From JBHIBA01 sp046758845 (GTDB lineage Bacteria > UBA8248 > JACPRG01 > G963555815), in the NCBI GenBank assembly GCA_046758845.1, contig JBHIBA010000215.1, forward strand, positions 1 to 8,040: a stretch of DNA of 8,040 bases, read 5' to 3'. The stretch's first letter is position 1. Each line of letters starts with the position of its first letter. The translations under genes and the position numbers were made by a program. A model generated the notes under the pieces. The model was not told the origin of the DNA and ran no database searches. It worked only from the letters and a program-made list of their open reading frames with translations. Of this stretch, positions 1-5,960 are shown piece after piece.

Positions 1-60
1 CTCAGCCACCTCTCGGAAGGTGTGCGGCAAAGACGCCCAAATTAAGCGCACGTACCTCCA

Positions 61-120
61 ACCGCAGTTCGGAAGGCACGGCCTGCCCCATTTTCGCCGG
101 GCTTCCAGCCCGGCTGCGGT
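61..120 (-). other. structured 3' region downstream of dctM
   Basis: A perfect 8-bp hairpin, GCCGGGCT (96-103) with AGCCCGGC (107-114) and a 3-nt loop, sits beside a longer-range pairing ACCGCA (61-66) with TGCGGT (115-120). On the minus strand the inner stem is followed by GAAAA, not U residues. It may act as a 3'-end structure for the dctPQM transcript, or be an unrelated repeat. No gene is supported in bases 1-173. Confidence 0.35.
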
Positions 121-158
121 GCCGAAGGGTCATCGATCCGAGGCGCCGCGAATACGCG

Positions 159-173
159 GGGGCTCATAGCCCC
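159..173 (-). terminator. hairpin abutting the dctM stop
   Basis: GGGGCT (159-164) and AGCCCC (168-173) form a perfect 6-bp stem with a 3-nt loop, immediately after the dctM TGA (176-174). No T-tract follows on the minus strand, so this is a candidate 3'-end or stability structure rather than a classic intrinsic terminator. Confidence 0.35.
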
Positions 174-1457
174 TCACCGACCCGCGAACCAGCGAACCAG
201 AAACAGGCTCAGGTCCGGCCAGTACGTGATGATGGCCAGCGCCACCAAAAGGAGGCCCAGGAACGGCAGCGAGGCCCGGTAAAGCTCGGTCACCGGCCTC
301 TCGAACCGGTAGCTGGCGATGAACAGGTTCAAACCCACGGGCGGCGTCGCGTAGCCGATCTCTAAGTTTGTCAGGAAAATGATCCCCAGATGAACCGGGT
401 CCACGCCGAACTCCCGCGCGATGGGCGTGATGAGGGGGACGACGACGATGATTGCCGAAAAGATGTCCATCATCATCCCCACCGCCAGGAGGAAGAGGTT
501 CAGGACCAGGAGGAAGGTGAGACGGCTGGTGATGGTTTCCCGCACCGTCTCGAAAAGCCGCATCGGCACTTCCTGGTCGATCAGAAAGTTGGTGAAACCC
601 AGGGCCGTGCCCAGGATGACCAGGATGCCCCCCACCAGAACCATGCTCTCGCGCATGATCCGCGGCAGGTCCCGCCTCAGCCCCAGTTCTCGATGAATGA
701 AGACCTCGACGACCAGGAGGTAAAAGGCCGTGACGGCCGCCGCCTCCGTCGCCGTAAAGTACCCGCCGTAAATGCCCACCAGGATGATGGGGACGAGCGG
801 CACCTCCCAGGCTGCCGCCCGGAGCTCGCGGCCCGCTTCCCGGACGGAAAAGCGGCGGCGCGCCTTGTCCCGGCCGAGGCCGGCCCTGGACCGGGCGCAG
901 AAGGTGGCCAGGACGAGGATGATGAGGATCCCCGGAAAGAAACCTGCCAGGAAGAGGTGGTCCACGCGGGCGCGGGCCACCAGGCCGTACAGGATGAGCG
1001 GGAGACTCGGAGCGAACAGGAGGCCGAGGCTGCCCGAGGTCGTGAGCAAGCCGAGAGAAAACTTCTCCGAAAATCCCTCCTGCCGGAGCATCGGGAGCAG
1101 CAGTCCGCCCAGAGCGACGATGGTGGCCCCCGAGGCGCCCGTGAAGGCGGTGAAGCCGGCGCAGGTGATCAGCGCGACGATGCCCACGCCGCCGGGGATC
1201 CATCCGAAGAGCGCACGCGAAACCCCCAGCAGACGGCCGGGCGCGCGGCTCTCCGCCAGCAGGTAGCCCGCAAACGTGAAGAGCGGAATCGCCAGGAGCG
1301 TGGGCGCGCTGGCCATCCGGTAGAACTCCACCATCACGGCGGCGGGTTGGATCTCTGCGGTGTGAAATCCCAGCAGGGCGGCCCCGCCGATCACCCCGAA
1401 CAGGGGCATGCCCAGCAGGGCGAAGGCGATGAGGGCGAAGGATGCGGCGAGAGTCAC
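174..1457 (-). CDS. dctM: TRAP transporter large permease subunit (DctM family)
   Basis: This is the large membrane subunit of a tripartite TRAP transporter. In the family it forms the ion-coupled transport channel in the inner membrane, driven by the Na+ or H+ gradient. The 427-residue length is normal for a stand-alone DctM. The protein is hydrophobic throughout with about a dozen membrane segments. Family hallmarks are visible: GASGAT (residues 107-112), GGYFTATEAAAV (231-242), the Met-Met-Met-Asp motif ending at Asp331, and EIGYATPPVGLNLF (366-379). The start is GTG at 1457-1455, overlapping the TGA of dctQ by four bases (GTGA). There is no strong Shine-Dalgarno, so translation probably depends on coupling to dctQ. 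It is the last gene of the operon. The substrate cannot be read from this subunit. Confidence 0.95.
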   Translation of the reverse strand: MTLAASFALIAFALLGMPLFGVIGGAALLGFHTAEIQPAAVMVEFYRMASAPTLLAIPLFTFAGYLLAESRAPGRLLGVSRALFGWIPGGVGIVALITCAGFTAFTGASGATIVALGGLLLPMLRQEGFSEKFSLGLLTTSGSLGLLFAPSLPLILYGLVARARVDHLFLAGFFPGILIILVLATFCARSRAGLGRDKARRRFSVREAGRELRAAAWEVPLVPIILVGIYGGYFTATEAAAVTAFYLLVVEVFIHRELGLRRDLPRIMRESMVLVGGILVILGTALGFTNFLIDQEVPMRLFETVRETITSRLTFLLVLNLFLLAVGMMMDIFSAIIVVVPLITPIAREFGVDPVHLGIIFLTNLEIGYATPPVGLNLFIASYRFERPVTELYRASLPFLGLLLVALAIITYWPDLSLFLVRWFAGR

Positions 1458-1942
1458 TGCGGTTCGTCCCGAGCGGTGAAACGCTCAATCGAACTCAGGC
1501 CGAGGTGGAAGGTGATCAGGAGGAAGCCCACAGGCAGGATGACCTGCGCAGCCCACGTCGGCAGGCCGAGGACGAGGACGGACCCCGCCTCTCGCTCCAG
1601 CCTGACGAGCGTCCAGGCCGCCCACGTCAGCGCGGCCGAAACCCAGAAGCAGGCCAGGGAGGTGATGCCCTCAGCCAGTCTTCGAAATCTCGGCGGAATG
1701 AGCCTGGGGAAGATGTCGATGCGGATGTGTCGGAATTGGCGGGTCGCGAGGGCAGCCCCGAGCAGAGCGATCCAAAGCACCGCGTGTCTGAGGAGGACGT
1801 CCGCCCCCTCTAAGCCGGTGTGGAAAACGTTCCGCAGAACGACCTGTGAGAAGGAGACGCCGACCATGGCGGCGAGGAGGGCGACCAGAACGAAACCCTC
1901 TAGCCGCGCCAGCCACCGGTCGAGCCAGCGGAGGACTCTCAA
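1454..1942 (-). CDS. dctQ: TRAP transporter small permease subunit (DctQ family)
   Basis: This is the small four-helix membrane subunit of the TRAP transporter, which pairs with DctM and helps dock the periplasmic binding protein. At 162 residues it is of normal length. Hydrophobic segments lie near residues 15-35, 49-67, 92-114 and 130-150. Typical motifs are Glu15 in the first helix, QVVLRNVF (33-40) and the loop RQFRHIRIDIFPRLIP (68-83). The start is a rare TTG at 1942-1940 overlapping the dctP TGA (TTGA). A modest AGGG lies about 7 nt upstream. It overlaps dctM by four bases at its other end, so dctP, dctQ and dctM form a tightly coupled operon. Confidence 0.93.
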   Translation of the reverse strand: MRVLRWLDRWLARLEGFVLVALLAAMVGVSFSQVVLRNVFHTGLEGADVLLRHAVLWIALLGAALATRQFRHIRIDIFPRLIPPRFRRLAEGITSLACFWVSAALTWAAWTLVRLEREAGSVLVLGLPTWAAQVILPVGFLLITFHLGLSSIERFTARDEPQ

Positions 1943-3018
1943 TCCGATCCCTGACCGGGCAGCGGGTGGGCCTTCCGGTACTCCGCCAAGGCGTCCAGGA
2001 CCTCAGCCAGCAGGTCCGCCGGGAACAGCTTGCCGCTGAGGGCGTTCCAAGTCGATCGCCCCACGTCGAGAAATTCTTTGAGGTCCTTTGGGGGGGGCAT
2101 GGGCAGAAGCTCGACGCCCTCTTTTTGAATCTCCTGGATCGCCTTGCGGTTTTCCTCCCGGCTGAGACGGACGAGGCGATCGAAGTGTCGTCTTCCCTCG
2201 GTTCTCAGCAGCGCCTGCTGGGCCGGGGAGAGGCGGTCGAAAACCCGTTTCGCCACGAGGACGGCCCCGGTGGCGTTGCTCACGGGTAGCCGCGTCATGT
2301 ACTTCACCCGGGTGAACCACTGAAGGGCGATGGCCCCCAGGGGCGAGGCGTAGACCGTGTCGATGAGGCCCGTCTGAAGGGAGGTCAGGACGTCGGTCAC
2401 CGACAAGGAAACGGGGGTCAGTCGGAGGGCTTCAAAATAGGCCTTCGCCAAGGGGTCTCCCTCCCAGGACCAGAGTTTCACCTTTTGCAGGTCTCGCCGC
2501 TCCCGGATGGGATGCTTGGAGAACAGGTGGACCAGACCGACCTCCGCCCAGCCCAGGAGCACGAACCCCTTGCGCTCGAAGGCCCCGGCCAGCCGGGAGT
2601 CGATTCGCCGGTGAACGATGTCCACCTCCTCTTCCCTGAGAAACAGGAAGGGGAGCTCCAGGACGCGGACCTCGGGGAGGATCTCTCCCAGACCCACCCC
2701 CGTGAACCCCGCGCTGTGAAGCTGGCCGATGCGAATCTTGCGCAGCACGTCCTTTTCGTCGCCCTGCACCCCCCCGGGATACATCCGGAACCTCACCTGT
2801 CCGCCGGTTTTCTTTTTGACGGTCGCAGCGAACTCCCGCATCACCTTCATCCAGGTCGAGCCTTCCGGGGCCAGCGTGGCGAACTTCACGAGACGGCGGG
2901 CGGCCTGGGATTCCTCCGGATGCACCAGGCCGAGGACGGCCCCCAGGGACAACGTCAGGCCAAGGAGGGGCGCCCGGCCGACCCTCCTCATTGAGTTCCA
3001 CCGAAAGAGTTCCATCAT
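1939..3018 (-). CDS. dctP: TRAP transporter periplasmic solute-binding protein (DctP family, TatP-like)
   Basis: This is the extracytoplasmic binding subunit that captures ligand and delivers it to DctQM. A signal peptide is clear (basic MRRVGR at 10-15, hydrophobic 18-32, likely cleavage after SQA near residue 39). The mature part shows the DctP fold signature: KFATLAPEGSTWMKVMREF (45-63), a YPGG...GDE segment (80-88), LPFLFLREEEVD (122-133) and the LQTGLIDTVYASP region (214-226). The segment that usually reads K-[IL]-R, with the Arg that salt-bridges ligand carboxylate, reads KLWSWEGDP here (181-189), with Trp183 in that place. This resembles the TatT-associated P proteins rather than the C4-dicarboxylate type. 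Two starts are possible. ATG at 3018 overlaps the stop of the upstream tatT remnant (ATGA). ATG at 2991 follows GGTGGA and would give a more ordinary signal peptide. The ligand is unknown. Confidence 0.93.
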   Translation of the reverse strand: MMELFRWNSMRRVGRAPLLGLTLSLGAVLGLVHPEESQAARRLVKFATLAPEGSTWMKVMREFAATVKKKTGGQVRFRMYPGGVQGDEKDVLRKIRIGQLHSAGFTGVGLGEILPEVRVLELPFLFLREEEVDIVHRRIDSRLAGAFERKGFVLLGWAEVGLVHLFSKHPIRERRDLQKVKLWSWEGDPLAKAYFEALRLTPVSLSVTDVLTSLQTGLIDTVYASPLGAIALQWFTRVKYMTRLPVSNATGAVLVAKRVFDRLSPAQQALLRTEGRRHFDRLVRLSREENRKAIQEIQKEGVELLPMPPPKDLKEFLDVGRSTWNALSGKLFPADLLAEVLDALAEYRKAHPLPGQGSD

Positions 3019-3230
3019 AAGTATTCGTCCACTTCGGCGAGCATCCGCTCGGCCCGCTTTCGGGCGGTGGCGTTGCCCAGGCGCTCGGCGGGAACGATCC
3101 CGGCGGGCGCCCCCGTCACTTTCCCTAACAGTTTAACGTAAGATTCGCGGTCTTGGGCGGGAATCGCGAAGTATCGAGCGTGAAGCGCCCAAGTTCATCA
3201 GAAACTTGCCTTGGGCAAGGGCTCGTTGGA
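3015..3230 (-). pseudogene. 3' remnant of a second tatT (TRAP accessory lipoprotein), frameshifted
   Basis: Read on the minus strand, this stretch encodes a tail closely resembling the C-terminus of the intact TatT at 5961-6911. It ends in AEVDEYL and shares blocks such as ARYFA[IV]PAQDRE and PAERL. By hand alignment 3019-3210 matches 5965-6155 at about 85% of bases, with one indel. The extra T (near 3192-3194) shifts the frame between KFLMN and HARYFA. Upstream of the shift the other frame still reads QRALAQGKFLMN. Homology stops close to the stop codon of the DUF3108 gene (3231-3233), and no start codon or ribosome site precedes the fragment. Its TGA (3017-3015) overlaps the dctP ATG, preserving the original tatT-dctP coupling. 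It is a relic, not a functional gene. Confidence 0.85.
3019..3210 (-). repeat. direct repeat copy A (tatT tail)
   Basis: This matches 5965-6155 in the same orientation with about 27 mismatches and one indel by hand count. It is the left copy of the pair bracketing the middle block. Confidence 0.85.
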
Positions 3231-4112
3231 CTAGGGGGCCGGTGGGGACGATTCGGCGGCCAATTCCTTCCGAAAGACTTGGCTCGAACGCAACTTTCCC
3301 TTCACATCCGCGGACAGGATCGCATCTTTGAGAAGTATGCCGGAAGGTACGTGATCTTCACGCATTTGGAAGCGGGCATGCTCCACGCGCCCGCCAAACA
3401 GGCCCTTGGGAACTGTGATGGCGATCTCCATGCGGGAAGAGCCATCCTCTCCTCTGGTCCATTTACCGAGTTTAACTGTGAAAGACTGCGGCTTCTCCTT
3501 GTGCTTCTTGAACCAATTCCGCGTGGGCAAAGAGGGAATCTGGACAACTTTTCCCGGCACGATCGGGCCGTAGACGCCCCGGCGGAGATTCGAAAACGCC
3601 GAGATGAAATCCTCGTAAATGAAGCCCTTCGGGATCGGGCGGGTTTGGGTCTCGACGTCCGTTCCGTCGCTGTCCATCATGGTCGATTTCCACCGCATGA
3701 CGCCCGCTTTGTAATCCAGGAAGGTCGAGGTGGTGAGCCGATAACCTCCCTGGCGGACTTTTTTGTGGAACTCGATCGGGATGAGCCTCCCTTCCGGGGA
3801 AAGCCGCATCAGGGAACGATAAGTATCTCGCCGAAAAAAGCTGAAAAGACCCACGAACCCCTTCGTCTGGGCTGAGACCACGCCCTCGTAGAGGTTGCGC
3901 GCCGGGAGATACCTCATTGTGAGGGAGCCGACCGCCGCATTTCGGAAAAGTAAGAAGCTGACGTCATAGACGAGTCTCTCTCCTTTGGGCGGCAAGACGG
4001 CGTTCGGCCCTTCGGCTCCCGAAGGGTCGACTTTCAACAGCGCAGCCGCGAGTAGGATTCCGGCGAGCAAGGCCGCCAGCCGGATCCTCTTTACTCTTGT
4101 CAATTTTCTCAT
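3231..4112 (-). CDS. DUF3108-family exported protein
   Basis: This 293-residue protein has a basic N-terminus (MRKLTRVKRIR) and a hydrophobic stretch at 12-27, so it is exported, either as a cleaved signal peptide or as an anchor. The mature part opens with PPKGERLVYDVSF (41-53). It contains FVGLFSFFRRDTYRSLM (86-102) and LIPIEFHKKVRQGGYR (110-125), the pattern I associate with DUF3108 (GERL-YDV near the start, then a strand-rich domain). The family's function is not established. The ATG at 4112 is supported by GGAG eight bases upstream (4121-4124). The stop TAG abuts the tatT remnant. No terminator is visible before dctP, so it may be co-transcribed with dctPQM. Its base composition is less GC-rich than the TRAP genes (one 60-base stretch about 57% against about 73% in dctM). 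Confidence 0.82.
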   Translation of the reverse strand: MRKLTRVKRIRLAALLAGILLAAALLKVDPSGAEGPNAVLPPKGERLVYDVSFLLFRNAAVGSLTMRYLPARNLYEGVVSAQTKGFVGLFSFFRRDTYRSLMRLSPEGRLIPIEFHKKVRQGGYRLTTSTFLDYKAGVMRWKSTMMDSDGTDVETQTRPIPKGFIYEDFISAFSNLRRGVYGPIVPGKVVQIPSLPTRNWFKKHKEKPQSFTVKLGKWTRGEDGSSRMEIAITVPKGLFGGRVEHARFQMREDHVPSGILLKDAILSADVKGKLRSSQVFRKELAAESSPPAP

Positions 4113-4409
4113 TTTGTTATCTCCGCACAGGCGAGTTCATCTGCCAGGTATCTTTTAGACCAGCGGTGAACCGAAAAGGATTCATTCGGAGCCTTCCGCC
4201 TTCGCCCTGTTTTCGTAAGGCCTGAAGGCGGTAGACAATCTCTTCACTGTGCAAAATCGGAATAGATAAGGATGAGAGACAGCGATTGATAAGGAGGAAG
4301 TCAGTGAACTTTCGCCGGAGAACGGGTTGCGACACCCAGTAATAACAAGGCTGTCTTGGAATCCGTCGGCGAGTCACCGTCCACGTACCAACAGGACCGC
4401 TTAATCGTT
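4113..4409. other. intergenic stretch without a supported gene
   Basis: About 300 bases lie upstream of the DUF3108 gene, and I see no credible gene in them. The segment is AT-richer than its surroundings (4261-4320 is about 45% GC). It carries an inverted repeat, CCGCCTTC (4196-4203) and GAAGGCGG (4224-4231), with a 20-nt loop. On the plus strand a strong AAGGAGG (4291-4297) sits six bases before a GTG (4304), but that frame closes after 12 codons. The DUF3108 promoter must lie here or within the adjoining palindromic element. No -35/-10 pair stood out. Confidence 0.5.
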
Positions 4410-4532
4410 GGCATGTCATTCTGAGTGCGGGTCATTGGCCCGCACGAAGAATCCGCGAAGCGTCCCGAACAGAGTGAGGGATCTCGGAGACCCCTCGCGC
4501 AAGTCAGTGACTCTCGCTCAGGGTGACATGCC
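4410..4532. repeat. long palindromic intergenic element with internal hairpins
   Basis: The outer arms, 4410-4425 (begins GGCATGTCATTCTGAG) and 4517-4532 (CTCAGGGTGACATGCC), are inverted complements over 16 bases. The only departures are two positions that pair as G-U wobbles in RNA. Inside lie two further hairpins: GTGCGGG/CCCGCAC (4425-4431 with 4438-4444) and an imperfect arm pair around 4477-4495 (AGGGATCTC with AGACCCCT). The terminal TGTCATTCTGAG with an inverted partner resembles a class of dispersed palindromic repeats common in environmental bacterial genomes. Whether it is dispersed in this genome cannot be seen from one copy. Confidence 0.7.
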
Positions 4533-4803
4533 TGTCAATTGTTTAGTTCTCCCCTTAATAAGTGATTGACGTCGGCTCCGTGGAGTTCTTTCCCGCGGGC
4601 CGCTTAAGAGGAATTCCTCGCAAGTGCGGACTGGGTGTAAGGGCGGGGCGGAGCTTGCACTGAGCGAAGCCGAAGTGTCCCCGCCCGTTGCCGCTCCTTA
4701 AATTTGCGCCAAAAAATTTGCATCCTTTTTGGGGTCCAGAGAATCAAAAAGAACAGAAGTGAGGAAATCTAATGACCCCGATCCCCAATCCCAACCAGAC
4801 ATT
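4533..4803. other. intergenic leader region with hairpin and short repeats
   Basis: There is no supported gene in this stretch upstream of the small exported protein. It contains a perfect 12-base palindrome GAGGAATTCCTC (4608-4619). A perfect 8-bp stem GGGCGGGG/CCCCGCCC (4641-4648 with 4679-4686) encloses a 30-nt loop that includes the complementary CACT/AGTG. A direct repeat AAATTTGC lies at 4700-4707 and 4714-4721. TTGACG at 4566-4571 looks like a -35 box, but no matching -10 follows at the right distance. Any promoter for the gene at 4819 should lie here, unresolved. Confidence 0.5.
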
Positions 4804-4818
4804 GAAGGAGACGCAAAC

Positions 4819-5121
4819 ATGAAGAAGACCTTAACTTCCCTCCTGATCGCCGCAACGCTCATGGCCACATCGCCTGCGGCCTTCGCAGGGTCCTCGACCC
4901 CTCTGGTCGACGGAACGGTGATGGGAGCCGACCTAATCCTCGTCCGGCCGCTCTCCGTCGCGTACACTGCGGTAGCAGCCGTTGCATGGCCCTTTGCCGC
5001 TGCGTTCCAGCTGGCGAACGGCTATGACCTCAAGCCGGTGAATGAGGCCCTGATCGAGGAACCGATTTGGTTCACCTTGCAAAGGCCCATCGGTGACTTC
5101 AAAGGTCGGTCAACACGTTGA
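4819..5121 (+). CDS. small exported protein, hypothetical
   Basis: A 100-residue protein with a clean Sec signal peptide: MKK start, hydrophobic 5-19, AFA cleavage motif at 21-23. The ATG at 4819 is chosen because AAGGAG (4805-4810) lies eight bases upstream and the signal peptide begins there. The frame stays open further upstream but has no such site. The mature part has a hydrophobic segment (about 46-66) flanked by VRPLS (42-46) and EPIWFTLQRPIGDF (81-94). The VRP-hydrophobic-...RPIG layout resembles small proteobacterial proteins sometimes loosely annotated as multidrug transporters. I regard that label as unsupported and give no function. The protein is probably periplasmic or membrane-associated. 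A strong hairpin at 5141-5172 follows the stop. Confidence 0.8.
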   Translation: MKKTLTSLLIAATLMATSPAAFAGSSTPLVDGTVMGADLILVRPLSVAYTAVAAVAWPFAAAFQLANGYDLKPVNEALIEEPIWFTLQRPIGDFKGRSTR

Positions 5122-5140
5122 ACTCGCGAGGCCGGGGCCG

Positions 5141-5172
5141 GGGTCTGTGTCTCGAATTCGAGGCACAGACCC
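5141..5172 (+). terminator. strong 32-nt palindrome after the small exported protein gene
   Basis: GGGTCTGTG (5141-5149) pairs with CACAGACCC (5164-5172). Between them lies the perfect palindrome CTCGAATTCGAG (5151-5162), and position 5150/5163 is a T-G wobble. It lies 20 nt past the stop at 5121. No T-tract follows (TTCGGCTCC), so it is not a textbook intrinsic terminator. It may be an attenuator, an mRNA-stabilising hairpin or a factor-dependent terminator. Confidence 0.45.
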
Positions 5173-5294
5173 TTCGGCTCCTGCGGCTTGCGCCGTAGGT
5201 GGACTGGGGCCGGACGCATGTCAGGGAGATGGCGGATCATCGTCGCAAGCGCGATTCCCATCCCTTGTGCCCGAAGTCCCTTTTGGAGGTTACG

Positions 5295-5798
5295 ATGAAA
5301 CTCTATTTCAACAGACAGGTGGCGGCTATCTTGATCGTCGCCGTCGCAGCGGCTGGCCTCTCGGGTTGCTCCGGAGCGGGCATCAACCAGGAATCCCAAG
5401 GGACGCTCTTGGGTGGGGCCCTCGGCGGGCTCGCCGGCTATGGGTTAGGCACGGCCACCGGCTCTACCGCCGGCAAGGTTCTCTTGACCCTCGGAGGCAC
5501 CCTCCTGGGCGGTTACCTCGGAAGCCGGGTCGGCCGAAGGTTGGACGAGAGAGATAGACTCGCGATGGCGGACACAACGCAACATACCCTGGAGACGAAG
5601 CCTTCCGGGACACCGATGACCTGGCAGAACCCCGATTCGGGTCACAGCGGGACGGTCGTCGCGAGGTCCGTGTACAGAAACAACAAGGGCCAGAATTGCC
5701 GGGACTTCACGCAATCGTTCGATGTCGATGGAAAGGTTCAGAACGTGACCGGCGCGGCCTGCAGACAACCCAATGGCGCGTGGGAGATCGTTCGCTGA
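5295..5798 (+). CDS. glycine-zipper 17-kDa surface antigen-like lipoprotein (RT0821/Lpp0805 type)
   Basis: This 167-residue lipoprotein has a lipobox LSGC with Cys25 as the acylated residue. A glycine-zipper segment (about 37-78, GTLLGGALGGLAGYG...GGTLLGGYLG) is followed by GSRVGRRLDERDRLAM (76-91), the usual link into the C-terminal antigen domain. That domain shows TWQNPDSGHSGTV (109-121), GQNCRDFTQ (132-140) and AACRQPNGAWEIV (154-166), including the conserved Cys135 and Cys156. Members of this family are envelope, probably outer-membrane, lipoproteins whose biochemical role is unclear. The ATG at 5295 is fixed by GGAGG (5285-5289) and the signal peptide. The gene lies 173 nt downstream of the small exported protein gene on the same strand, with a hairpin between, and converges on tatT. 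Confidence 0.92.
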   Translation: MKLYFNRQVAAILIVAVAAAGLSGCSGAGINQESQGTLLGGALGGLAGYGLGTATGSTAGKVLLTLGGTLLGGYLGSRVGRRLDERDRLAMADTTQHTLETKPSGTPMTWQNPDSGHSGTVVARSVYRNNKGQNCRDFTQSFDVDGKVQNVTGAACRQPNGAWEIVR

Positions 5799-5899
5799 TG
5801 GACCCAAGGAAAGTCTCTCATCCATCCGTAGACGGCCTGATTTGCTCGGCTTGACGCGGCCCTTATCAAATGAGAGTCATCTGGGCCATGATCTTTCGG

Positions 5900-5959
5900 A
5901 TGCAACGGAGCCGGTTTACGGAGGGGCGGGTCATCGGGTCGGAAGCTGCGATGAATTCC
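5900..5959 (+). pseudogene. possible IS3-family transposase OrfA N-terminal fragment
   Basis: The plus-strand frame from ATG 5900 reads MQRSRFTEGRVIG. This closely matches the conserved opening of many IS3-family OrfA proteins (MKRSRFTEEQIIG). The similarity fades after about 13-19 residues, and the frame then runs into the antisense of the tatT tail at 5961. No inverted repeats or other transposase sequence are visible. If genuine, it is a small scar marking an insertion or deletion event at the right-hand border of the middle block. The match is short, so confidence is limited. Confidence 0.4.
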
Positions 5960-5960
5960 G

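Noticed and set aside
2..91. 29-residue minus-strand open frame (ATG 91-89, stop 4-2) after dctM
   Set aside because: It overlaps the hairpin region, has no convincing ribosome site and no recognisable family.
130..1488. 452-residue minus-strand frame overlapping dctM
   Set aside because: It is a Pro/Gly/Arg-rich shadow of dctM, which has all family motifs in the neighbouring frame.
390..2039. Very long open frame on the plus strand antisense to dctM and dctQ
   Set aside because: It is a GC-rich shadow frame. Its translation is dominated by Arg, Gln, Glu, Asp and Gly with no domain, while the minus strand encodes clear TRAP subunits.
4196..4231. Inverted repeat CCGCCTTC/GAAGGCGG as a terminator
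   Set aside because: The loop is 20 nt, no T-tract follows on either strand, and no gene ends nearby.
4291..4342. Strong AAGGAGG followed by GTG on the plus strand (4304), a 12-codon frame
   Set aside because: It is too short to call without homology or a downstream gene that it could regulate; the Shine-Dalgarno-like run may be chance in purine-rich DNA.
4117..4419. 100-codon minus-strand open frame upstream of the DUF3108 gene
   Set aside because: It has no ribosome site, begins inside the palindromic element, has a Cys/Arg/Ser-rich composition unlike its neighbours, and matches no family I recognise.
4566..4571. TTGACG as a -35 box for the gene at 4819
   Set aside because: No -10-like hexamer occurs 16-18 bases downstream; that stretch is TTTCCCG-like.
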